From contig CALCSX010000422.1 of assembly GCA_937894165.1 (NCBI GenBank), positions 1-11,633 of the forward strand: DNA of 11,633 nt, given 5' to 3'. The position numbers and the translations under genes are program-made. How positions within the stretch are numbered: the stretch's first letter is position 1; each line of letters starts with the position of its first letter. Shown here one piece after another: positions 5,287 through 11,633 of the stretch. Under the pieces are notes generated by a model. It was given only the letters and a program-made list of their open reading frames with translations, ran no database searches and was not told where the DNA came from. Source of the DNA: an uncultured Saprospiraceae bacterium (GTDB lineage: Bacteria > Bacteroidota > Bacteroidia > Chitinophagales > Saprospiraceae).

Positions 5287-8200
5287 TTGTCGAGAGATGG
5301 GCATGTAATATGGTTGAATTGGAACTGTAATCCTGCCTTGGAAGATGGATTGGTGGATGCTTCCGCAAAGAATATTACAGCAGAGGTCCAATTGAGGGAG
5401 CTAAATGCCCAAGCCGGGTCACTGGCAAAAATTGGTTCCTGGGAAATCAATTTAGAAAAAAATACGCTTTTCTGGTCTAAAATGGTTTATCTATTGCATG
5501 AAACAGATCCCAATTCCTATACTCCGGTTGTAGAATCGGCTCTTGATTTTTATCGGGAAGATTTCAAGTTACTCGTTACGAAAAGCATTGAAAAGAGTAT
5601 GACTTCGGGTGAGGGCTTTGATTTTGAAGCAGTGATAATCACGAAAAAGCTTAAAGAAAGATGGGTGAGATCTATAGGCAATGTGGAACACATAAATGGT
5701 ATTGCAAAAAGAGTATTTGGTAGCTTTCAGGATATTACTGACAGAAAAGAGTCAGAAATAAGATTGCAATCATTTGCCAATAATCTATCGGGAGTAGCTT
5801 TTCAGTATATAATACATCCTGATGGTACTGACGATATGAAGTATGTAACTGATGGCGCAATGAAGGTATTCGGTTTTGATGCTGATAGCGTGATGAAAGA
5901 CAATGAGCTTGTTTGGAAGCAAATTGAATTGGCCGGAGATATTGATGCAGTCAGGAAGAGTATTAGGATTTCGGCAGAGACTAAGTCTGATTGGAAGTTT
6001 CAATGGCGATACATCATGCCCAACAATGAACTGCGCATGCATGCCGGTTATGGGTCTCCGACCTTTTTGCCTGATGACACAGTGGTTTTCAACTCGCTCA
6101 TTTTGGATATTACCCAAGAACACAGAAGGGAGGAACTTCTAGAAAACGCTTCTAAAATGGCGAAAATCGGGAGTTGGGAGTTTAATATGATAGATCATGA
6201 GAATGATGGCATGTACTGGTCACCAATGACGCGTGAAATTCTGGAAGTAGATGACAGCTACGATCCAACAATGACGAGTGGATTTGAATTTTACACCGGT
6301 GAACACAAGGAAAGGATTCGTCAGGCAGTAGTCCAATTAATTGAAACGGGGAAGAATATTGACATTGAAGTGCTCATTACTACAAAGGATGGAAAGGAAA
6401 AATGGGTACGGTGTATCGGTAACTCTGAACGAGTAAATGGTAGATGCACAAAAATATACGGAAGTTATCAAGACATTCATGCAGCCAAATCTAATGAACT
6501 TAGACTACAGGAAATACTCGGAAGTATTTCGGATGCTTTTTATGCCGTGGATGCCAAATGGAATTTTACCTACTTTAATAAGGAAGCAGAAAACCTTTTG
6601 AAGAAAAGTGCCGATGAGGTCTTGGGTGCTAACATTTGGGAAGTTTTCTCCCCCGTTATAGGCACTATTCTGGAAGAAGTTTTTAGACGTGTAGCCTCAA
6701 CCGGCCAATCTGAAAACTTTGAATTTATTTATCCCGGAGACGGAAGTTGGTATGAGCTTACAGTATATTCTTCGAATGGTGGCGTCTCGACTTATTTTAA
6801 AAATATCGATGAACGTAGACAGGCCGCTCAAGCCCTCAAAAAAGCATATGAAGAGAAAAATGAAATTCTGGAGAGTATCGGGGATGCCTTTTTTGCGGTA
6901 GACAACGAGTGGACGGTAAACTATTGGAACAATCAGGCGGAAAGGATTTTAGGTAAACTAAAAAAAGACATTGTAGGCAAAAACTTATGGGAGGAATTTT
7001 CCGATGCCATAGACTCAGATTTTTATCGCCATTACCATCTGGCTATGGAAACAGGAGAGACCGTTAATTTTGAAGAATATTATCCGACTTTAGACATATG
7101 GATTGAAGTAGCGGTTTATCCCTCAGAAAACGGATTGTCCATTTACTTCAAAGACATTTCACTGAGGAAAGCTGCGGATATCCGCTTATTGAAAGCTAAC
7201 GAACGCTTTGAATTAGTAACATCCGCTACTAATGATGCCATTTGGGATTGGGACATAGAAAAAAATAAATTCTACAGATCTGAAAACATCCATAATATTT
7301 TGGGAAAGAATGCTTCTACGTCAATGAAAACAAGTGAATTTTGGCAAGATGCATTTCACCCGGAAGATTTAGGAAAATTACAAGAGAGTATTGAAAGTGC
7401 AATAAAAGATCCTCATTCTGAGCGATGGGAAATGGAATATAGAGTATTTAATAGAAAGAATGAGGAGCTTTCTATTATTGATAGAGGAATTATTGTAAGA
7501 AATGAAAATGGAAAAGCTATCCGTATGGTGGGCGCAATGTCTGATTTAACCAAGCAAAAGAAGCTTGAAAAAGAGTTGATACATCTCAGTGAATCTCTTA
7601 AAACTTACGCCAAAGAACTGGAGCGTTCCAATGAAGAATTGGAGCAATTTGCCTTCATTACTTCACACGATTTGCAAGAACCCTTGCGGATGATATCAAG
7701 TTTTATGGATCAGTTGAAACGGAAGTATTCCGATCAATTAGATGAAAAGGCTCTCCAATACATTCATTTTGCAACTGATGGAGCCAAGCGAATGAAACAG
7801 ATTATATTGGATTTATTGCTTTACTCGAGAGCCAACAAACCTACTGATCAACTTGAGGTGGTCAACCTAATGGAAATAGTAGCTGATTATACCCACCTTA
7901 GGAGAAAACTGATAGCTGATAAGAATGCATCTATCACATTTGATTCTTTACCTTCCTTAATGACCATTAGAGCACCATTAACCCAGATATTTCACTGTTT
8001 ACTTGACAATGCACTGAAATATGTAAAAGAAAACGTAGCCCCCAATATTGAAATTCATGCGCACGAAAAAGAAACAGTATGGGAGTTCTCTGTAAAAGAC
8101 AATGGAATTGGAATTGAACAGATGTTTTACGACAAAATATTTATTATTTTCCAAAGGCTTCACAATAAAACGGAGCATGATGGAACCGGAATTGGCTTGT

Positions 8201-8331
8201 TCATTGCCAAACGTAGTGTGGAGTTCCTGGGGGGTGAAATTTGGCTAGAATCAACGGTGGGGGAAGGCTCAACTTTTTATTTTACAATTGCAAAAAATTT
8301 AACTACTCAGGTAGATGCTTTAAAAGGATAA
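5287..8331 (+). CDS. Multi-PAS sensor histidine kinase, C-terminal part with HisKA and HATPase_c
   Basis: This is the continuation of the kinase. Coding sense begins at 5188, before the first ATG at 5287, completing PAS4 (to about 36). It is followed by PAS5 (46-155), PAS6 (162-280), PAS7 (290-400), PAS8 (408-512), PAS9 (526-628) and PAS10 (638-758). A short helical linker leads to HisKA with the phospho-acceptor His794 in ITSHDLQEPL, the motif of phytochrome-type kinases. The ATPase part shows the N box (LLDNALKY, Asn908), G1 DNGIGI (from 938), the F box IFIIFQRLH, G2 GTGIGL (from 966) and GEGSTFYF. All catalytic motifs are intact. PAS5/PAS7 share AKIGSWE and WVR.IGN motifs, and PAS8/PAS9 share ISDAFYAVD/IGDAFFAVD openings, which points to internal domain duplication. 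No membrane segment is present. Its likely partner is the receiver encoded 67 bp downstream. If translated alone from 5287 it would still be a plausible kinase lacking the first domains. Confidence 0.88.
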   Translation: MSRDGHVIWLNWNCNPALEDGLVDASAKNITAEVQLRELNAQAGSLAKIGSWEINLEKNTLFWSKMVYLLHETDPNSYTPVVESALDFYREDFKLLVTKSIEKSMTSGEGFDFEAVIITKKLKERWVRSIGNVEHINGIAKRVFGSFQDITDRKESEIRLQSFANNLSGVAFQYIIHPDGTDDMKYVTDGAMKVFGFDADSVMKDNELVWKQIELAGDIDAVRKSIRISAETKSDWKFQWRYIMPNNELRMHAGYGSPTFLPDDTVVFNSLILDITQEHRREELLENASKMAKIGSWEFNMIDHENDGMYWSPMTREILEVDDSYDPTMTSGFEFYTGEHKERIRQAVVQLIETGKNIDIEVLITTKDGKEKWVRCIGNSERVNGRCTKIYGSYQDIHAAKSNELRLQEILGSISDAFYAVDAKWNFTYFNKEAENLLKKSADEVLGANIWEVFSPVIGTILEEVFRRVASTGQSENFEFIYPGDGSWYELTVYSSNGGVSTYFKNIDERRQAAQALKKAYEEKNEILESIGDAFFAVDNEWTVNYWNNQAERILGKLKKDIVGKNLWEEFSDAIDSDFYRHYHLAMETGETVNFEEYYPTLDIWIEVAVYPSENGLSIYFKDISLRKAADIRLLKANERFELVTSATNDAIWDWDIEKNKFYRSENIHNILGKNASTSMKTSEFWQDAFHPEDLGKLQESIESAIKDPHSERWEMEYRVFNRKNEELSIIDRGIIVRNENGKAIRMVGAMSDLTKQKKLEKELIHLSESLKTYAKELERSNEELEQFAFITSHDLQEPLRMISSFMDQLKRKYSDQLDEKALQYIHFATDGAKRMKQIILDLLLYSRANKPTDQLEVVNLMEIVADYTHLRRKLIADKNASITFDSLPSLMTIRAPLTQIFHCLLDNALKYVKENVAPNIEIHAHEKETVWEFSVKDNGIGIEQMFYDKIFIIFQRLHNKTEHDGTGIGLFIAKRSVEFLGGEIWLESTVGEGSTFYFTIAKNLTTQVDALKG

Positions 8332-8398
8332 AAAACAAACATTTTTAGATTGAATATGATCCTACCCGAGTATTTACCAACAAAAGAATCATAAAATT

Positions 8399-8839
8399 AT
8401 GAGTACAAAGAATTTAAAATTAGCACATATCCTTCTAGTTGAAGACAATGAAGGTGATATTTTGCTCACACTCGACGCTTTTGAAGAGAGCAAATTTGAG
8501 ACTAAAGTTAGTGTAGCCAGGAATGGTCGGGAAGCTTTGGATTTTTTAAATAAAAAAGGTGAATTCACCAATGTACAACGACCTGATTTGATTTTATTGG
8601 ACATCAATATTCCCATTTTTAATGGACTGGAAGTTTTAGATGAAATAAAAAATGATGAAAATCTGAAAAAAATACCGGTGATTATGCTCACTACCTCATC
8701 AAACCAAAAAGATATTGACTTGGCTTATACGAAATACTGTAACAGCTATATAAAAAAACCCTTAGAAATGGAAGAGTTTATTGAAACTATTCTAAAAATT
8801 GAAGAGTTTTGGTTGCAGTTATCTATATTATCTAAATAA
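8399..8839 (+). CDS. Rcp1-like single-domain response regulator
   Basis: This 146-residue protein is a CheY-like receiver without output domain. It begins ILLVEDNEGD (11-20), giving the acidic pair Glu15-Asp16. The phospho-acceptor is Asp68 in LILLDINIP, the switch Thr98 is in IMLTTSS, and Lys120 precedes Pro121 in YIKKP. The EDNEGD opening and the extra residues in the alpha2-beta3 region are typical of Rcp1-type receivers that partner phytochrome-like kinases with SHDLQEPLR motifs, matching the kinase just upstream. The 67-bp spacer has no obvious promoter or terminator, so the two genes are probably co-transcribed. With no DNA-binding domain, the signal must leave by protein contact or by onward phosphotransfer. 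A hairpin terminator follows at 8878. Confidence 0.9.
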   Translation: MSTKNLKLAHILLVEDNEGDILLTLDAFEESKFETKVSVARNGREALDFLNKKGEFTNVQRPDLILLDINIPIFNGLEVLDEIKNDENLKKIPVIMLTTSSNQKDIDLAYTKYCNSYIKKPLEMEEFIETILKIEEFWLQLSILSK

Positions 8840-8877
8840 AATTTGAGTAATAAATCATTGTCAGAAAATAATTAAGC

Positions 8878-8897
8878 CGGGGATTAAGGAATCCCCG
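8878..8897. terminator. Bidirectional hairpin terminator
   Basis: CGGGGATT-AAGG-AATCCCCG is a perfect 8-bp stem with a tetraloop, 38 bases after the receiver stop and 33 bases beyond the stop of the minus-strand small gene. T-rich sequence lies on the minus-strand exit (AATTATTTTC), and an AT-rich tract lies on the plus exit. It fits a shared terminator between converging genes. Confidence 0.7.
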
Positions 8898-8930
8898 ACC
8901 TAATAAAATTATTTATAGGCTTCAATTTTC

Positions 8931-9041
8931 CTATCTTTTTTTCCGCTTTTGGAGTTTATCTTCCAATTTTTTTTGAATTTTTTGTTGCTTTAACTCCTTC
9001 AAATCCTTTTGAGGTTTCTTAAGACTTTTTTCCTTTGACAT
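8931..9041 (-). CDS. Tiny Lys-rich basic protein (36 aa)
   Basis: The minus-strand ATG (complement of 9039-9041) opens 36 codons ending in TAG (complement of 8931-8933). The peptide begins MSKEKSLKKPQKDLKEL and ends LQKRKKR, with 14 Lys, 2 Arg and 5 acidic residues. It is strongly helical and coiled-coil-like, and contains no aromatic residue. Small basic proteins of this MSK-K-rich type occur widely in Bacteroidota, but I do not know a defined function. Nucleic-acid binding is only a guess. Support comes from its composition, a proper ATG, and the terminator placed just past its stop in convergent orientation to the receiver gene. It is too short for ordinary ORF calling. Confidence 0.5.
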   Translation of the reverse strand: MSKEKSLKKPQKDLKELKQQKIQKKLEDKLQKRKKR

Positions 9042-9495
9042 TGCATTATATTTTGTACAGTAATAGACATCTCAATAGATGTTATTATCTGTGATTTTAA
9101 AGTTTAATTATGAATTTTAACTTGGTTTGTGCTGTTTGACTAATTCAGCGAGTCACCGTAGTCAATAATGAATAAAGTCCACAAACCGTTTAGCACTCTC
9201 GCAAGTGCTTATAAATGCAGGAAAATAATTTTACTTTTAAATAGTAAAAATGAAGTTTTAATATTAAAAATATCTAAATCCGCAATAGCTATCTCTTGGG
9301 AGAAATAGAAAAAAAATGTAGCAGATTTATTAATTAAGTTCATTAAAAAAATAGTTTATAAAACTTCACTTCTGATAAATTCCATCACAAAATAATATAG
9401 TATGGAATCTTAAACCACCTAACATCCAATTTAAGCTTAAGTTTGTTATTTTATGTGAAATTCAGATATAATTCAGATAACTTTCAAATTTGTGA
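9042..9495. other. AT-rich intergenic stretch with hairpins
   Basis: No supported gene is present. Visible structure includes AGCACT-N6-AGTGCT (9192-9209), TTTTACT-N7-AGTAAAA (9229-9249) and the 14-bp palindrome TTTTAATATTAAAA (9256-9269), all within 80 bases. The upstream signals of the minus-strand small gene should lie at the left end, but no clear TAnnTTTG is present on the minus strand. Confidence 0.45.
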
Positions 9496-9651
9496 AATTC
9501 GAAGTATTCAACAATCAATTATTTTACAACTTTTATCATATTTTTAATCGGCTTGGTTATATTTGGGGAGTGTCGTGGGTTACTGGGAGAATTTAATGGA
9601 AACAAAGGTCAATTTATTGAAGCAGAAAATGTAAAATTTTCTTTTCGCTGA
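9496..9651 (+). pseudogene. Remnant of a small membrane protein, copy 1
   Basis: An open frame of 51 codons with no start codon follows a TGA at 9493. It encodes a hydrophobic stretch (FTTFIIFLIGLVIFGE) followed by a polar tail ending ENVKFSFR and TGA 9649-9651. The same sequence in the same phase recurs at 11415-11570. Between the copies the differences fall mostly on third codon positions, and the one clear length difference in the tail is a 6-base in-frame gap, which is the mark of a former coding sequence. Copy 1 keeps an open frame. The start is probably lost or frameshifted (a GTG at 9492 lies in the neighbouring frame). The family is not recognised. It resembles a single-pass or small integral membrane protein. 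Confidence 0.4.
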
Positions 9652-9792
9652 TAAGATAAGCCTTATTTCGCTTTTTTGCCTCCCTCAATGACCACAGCTG
9701 ATGAATATGCAAGAATCGAACAAATTTTTTCACCTCTGGCATTAGAGGAGATATTAAATTGGATATTGATTCAAGTAAATTTACCCTTGAAA

Positions 9793-10305
9793 ATGATAAA
9801 AATTGAACGTTTTACTGAATTGTCAAGTCAAACTAAAGAGCAACTTGATGCAATTGTCGAAGGTGAATTTGGACATATTCCTATAGTTAAACAAACAAGT
9901 TGGGCTATACCGGACCGGACAATTATTTACTATATTAACGATGAAATTGCCTCTTTCTACAATGTGATAGTAAGAAAAATTTCAATTGACGAAGATTATT
10001 TTAACGCTGCCGGAATAAACAATGTAATTACCTAAAAGGAGTTTCGCGGGAAAGGTTTATCCACTAAAATCTTATCAGATACACTACCTCAATTATTTGA
10101 CGACTTGAATTTAGATTTAGGCCTGCTTTTATGCGCTGACGATTTACTGCCATTCTATAATCGTCTTGGCTGGTATAAAATCGATTGCCCGGTATTTTTT
10201 GATCAGCCAGCAGGGAAAAAATTGTGGAGAGCCAATACAATGTTGCTCACTCCGAGTAAAATACTAAATCCCCAAAAGATAGATTTAAATGGCCTACCTT
10301 GGTAA
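9793..10305 (+). pseudogene. GNAT-family N-acetyltransferase gene with in-frame stop
   Basis: From ATG 9793 (MIKIERFTEL) to TAA 10303-10305 a GNAT protein of about 170 residues can be read in one frame, interrupted only by TAA at 10033-10035. The stop falls directly before motif A, which follows intact as KEFRGKGLSTKIL (acetyl-CoA pyrophosphate-binding RGKGLS). The fold then closes with FYNRLGWYKIDCPVFF and a C-terminal IDLNGLPW, similar to the AAC(2')/NodA-like branch of the family. One base change in one codon accounts for the break. As it stands, the first product lacks the acetyl-CoA site and the second has no good start. The frame is open upstream to 9655 (ATG 9688, TTG 9676), which adds up to 39 residues of protein-like but unrecognised sequence. 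I prefer 9793 because it gives the usual family length. The substrate is unknown. Confidence 0.7.
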
Positions 10306-10529
10306 ATGATTAAAATATCCTTAGAGTTCTCTCCCAACACCACTCTCATTTAATTATTTTCACTATCTTTAAATAGGAATGAACCTAAGGATTTGATCCT
10401 CGGACGGAACATGTAATCAGAATTTTATTATTGTTTTTACTTCGGGCTTACGGAAATGCGAATAATTTAAGCTAAGCAAAAGTTGAAAATCTACGGTTTT
10501 GATATAAACTAACTAATAAATGCTTAAAC
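10306..10529. other. Spacer before the amidohydrolase gene
   Basis: This 224-base AT-rich spacer holds no gene. No exact TAnnTTTG box is seen. A short GGAT-TTG-ATCC hairpin lies at about 10389-10399. The promoter of the amidohydrolase should lie here but cannot be placed. Confidence 0.4.
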
Positions 10530-11390
10530 ATGAGAAATCTAATTTACTATCTGATTTTAATTGCCTTATTATTAAATGTAGAACCTTCATTTGGCCAGAA
10601 AATTTTTGACACACATATACATGGTAGCAAAAATCCCCATGAGCAATTGAATAAGCTTAAATCTGCCGGAATATACAAAGTGGCAATCAGCACCTCTTGG
10701 GAACTGCAATCTACCTATGAAAGCAGCGAGGAAATAGTTATTTTACAAGGTTTAATGTTAGCTTGCCCCGATGGCAAAGTTCCCTACAGTGGTCAATTTT
10801 GCTTTCCGGATAAGAACGATTTTCCGGATATAATTTGGGTTGAAAATCAGTTGAAAGAAAATAAAATTCATTTCATCGGTGAAGTTCTAGGTCAATACTA
10901 TGGGATTTCACCCTCAGACCAATTGCTTTATCCATATTATGCCTTAGCTGAAAAATATAGCGTACCGGTCGGCATTCATACCGGATTAGCCGGTCCGGGA
11001 CACGGAAGTCCCAATTTTAAGGTTTCACTTGGCAGTCCAATTCTTTTCGAAGATTTATTACTAGAATTTCCGGATTTAAAAGTTTGGATCATGCATGCAG
11101 GCGCTCCTTTTATGGACGAAACAATTGCAATTATGACATACTACCGCAACGTATATGCTGACATTTCAGCCATTTCTAATCCACAGATTTTCCCCCCGAA
11201 TGATTTTAAACAAATTATGAAACGACTAGTAGATGCCGGTTTAGAAAATAGATTGATGTTCGGTTCTGATAATGGTGATATAGTTAAAATTGTTGAAAAT
11301 GTGGAGGCCTTGGAATTTTTAACCGCAGAGCAAAAGGAAAAAATCTTTTACAAAAATGCTGAACAGTTTTTCTCAAAGTCTGCCAATTAA
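10530..11390 (+). CDS. Exported amidohydrolase-family metal-dependent hydrolase
   Basis: This 286-residue protein starts with a Sec signal peptide (MRN, hydrophobic 4-16, likely cleavage after SFG at 22, no lipobox Cys), so it should act in the periplasm. The mature part is a TIM-barrel amidohydrolase (amidohydrolase_2/TatD-like). Metal ligands are visible at the expected strand ends: DTHIH (His29, His31), FIGEVLG (Glu118), GIHTG (His150), IMHAG (His189) and FGSDNG (Asp247). All ligands are present, so an active one- or two-metal hydrolase is likely. The usual substrate classes are cyclic amides, esters or lactones, and the actual substrate is not indicated. The protein is slightly shorter than cytosolic family members. 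It appears to be a single-gene unit, with long spacers on both sides and remnants of a small membrane protein flanking the GNAT/amidohydrolase pair. Confidence 0.85.
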   Translation: MRNLIYYLILIALLLNVEPSFGQKIFDTHIHGSKNPHEQLNKLKSAGIYKVAISTSWELQSTYESSEEIVILQGLMLACPDGKVPYSGQFCFPDKNDFPDIIWVENQLKENKIHFIGEVLGQYYGISPSDQLLYPYYALAEKYSVPVGIHTGLAGPGHGSPNFKVSLGSPILFEDLLLEFPDLKVWIMHAGAPFMDETIAIMTYYRNVYADISAISNPQIFPPNDFKQIMKRLVDAGLENRLMFGSDNGDIVKIVENVEALEFLTAEQKEKIFYKNAEQFFSKSAN

Positions 11391-11414
11391 TTAACTATCT
11401 CAACAACTATCATT

Positions 11415-11570
11415 ATTCGAAATACCACTAGTCTTCTATTATTTTTATGAGTTTTGACCATTTTTTTAAGTGGCTTGGATTTATTTGGGGAGTGATGCGA
11501 GTTGATGGGTAGTTTCAATCAAGAATAATAGGTTTCCTATAAAGCAGTAAAATTTAATTCTCGTCAATAA
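11415..11570 (+). pseudogene. Remnant of a small membrane protein, copy 2 (degraded)
   Basis: This is the second copy of the sequence at 9496-9651, in matching codon phase. The shared core is GGCTTGG (11472) and ATTTGGGGAGTG (11483-11494), and shared tail residues include FN and A-VKF. It has stops at 11448, 11493, 11526 and 11529 before the TAA at 11568-11570, so it is non-functional. Against copy 1 it has a 6-base in-frame deletion near the end (EN missing before VKF). An ATG at 11447 in another frame gives only 21 codons. It is a paralogue left by duplication or a second decayed family member. Confidence 0.4.
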
Positions 11571-11584
11571 GCGTATTCAAAAGA

Positions 11585-11633
11585 TTACTCCGTAGGAGTA
11601 AAACATCAATAACCCCGGGTAAAGCCTGAAAGG
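11585..11633. repeat. REP-like palindrome and tail, running off the window
   Basis: TTACTCC-GTA-GGAGTAA (11585-11601) is a perfect 7-bp stem with a 3-base loop, followed by AACATCAATAACCCCGGG and a CCTGAAAGG tail reaching the edge. The layout matches dispersed intergenic palindromes common in Bacteroidota chromosomes (stem, spacer, then a second GC-rich arm). The second arm is cut by the end of the window. Confidence 0.45.

Noticed and set aside
9168..9308. 46-codon plus-strand ATG frame
   Set aside because: It spans the cluster of inverted repeats, shows no recognisable family and lacks any promoter or ribosome-site support.
10105..10305. Separate 66-codon gene
   Set aside because: It is the C-terminal third of the GNAT reading frame after the internal TAA, in the same phase, not an independent gene.
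9496..11570. Integron-like cassette bounded by attachment sites
   Set aside because: The flanking repeats behave as decayed coding sequence in a shared frame, not as palindromic attC-like sites, and no integrase is in the window.

Overview
The window reads as chromosomal DNA of a member of the Bacteroidota, plausibly Cytophagales-like. The base composition is AT-rich, Shine-Dalgarno sites are weak or absent, and two upstream regions carry Bacteroidota-type -7 boxes (TAnnTTTG). The protein families also fit: a GyrI-like effector-binding protein, a very long soluble PAS/GAF histidine kinase with an Rcp1-type receiver, and a tiny Lys-rich protein. No species can be named from the sequence alone. 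No RNA gene, CRISPR array or complete insertion sequence was seen.

Left part (1-2412): the 3' end of an unrecognised gene and a hairpin are followed by four small housekeeping or accessory genes, all on the + strand. They encode an isoprenylcysteine-methyltransferase-like membrane protein, a Rid-family protein lacking the usual catalytic Arg, an SRPBCC/AHSA1-like protein 10 bases behind it (probable operon), and a GyrI-like small-molecule-binding protein with its own promoter-like box.

Middle (2413-3451): about 1 kb without a convincing gene. It holds dispersed-repeat-like debris: a GC-rich 95-bp structured element, a perfect 20-bp palindrome, a region bounded by degenerate inverted arms, and small hairpins.

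Signalling locus (3452-8839): one giant hybrid-type sensor gene, without transmembrane segments, built from about ten PAS domains, one GAF, HisKA and HATPase_c. It is cut into two reading frames by an apparent one-base deletion near 5180. A stand-alone receiver protein follows 67 bp downstream. The kinase probably integrated cytoplasmic cues and phosphorylated this receiver, which has no output domain.

Right part (8840-11633): a strong hairpin terminator lies between the convergent receiver gene and a 36-residue Lys-rich small protein on the minus strand. After it come a decayed coding remnant of a small membrane protein, a GNAT acetyltransferase gene with an in-frame TAA, an intact exported amidohydrolase, a second and more degraded copy of the same membrane-protein remnant, and a palindromic repeat running off the end. 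The right half thus shows a frameshift, a nonsense codon and a decayed paralogous pair together, which suggests either a decaying accessory region or base-level errors in the assembly. I found nothing that I can defend as an entirely new system. The most unusual elements are the conserved paralogous remnants and the structured GC-rich repeat.
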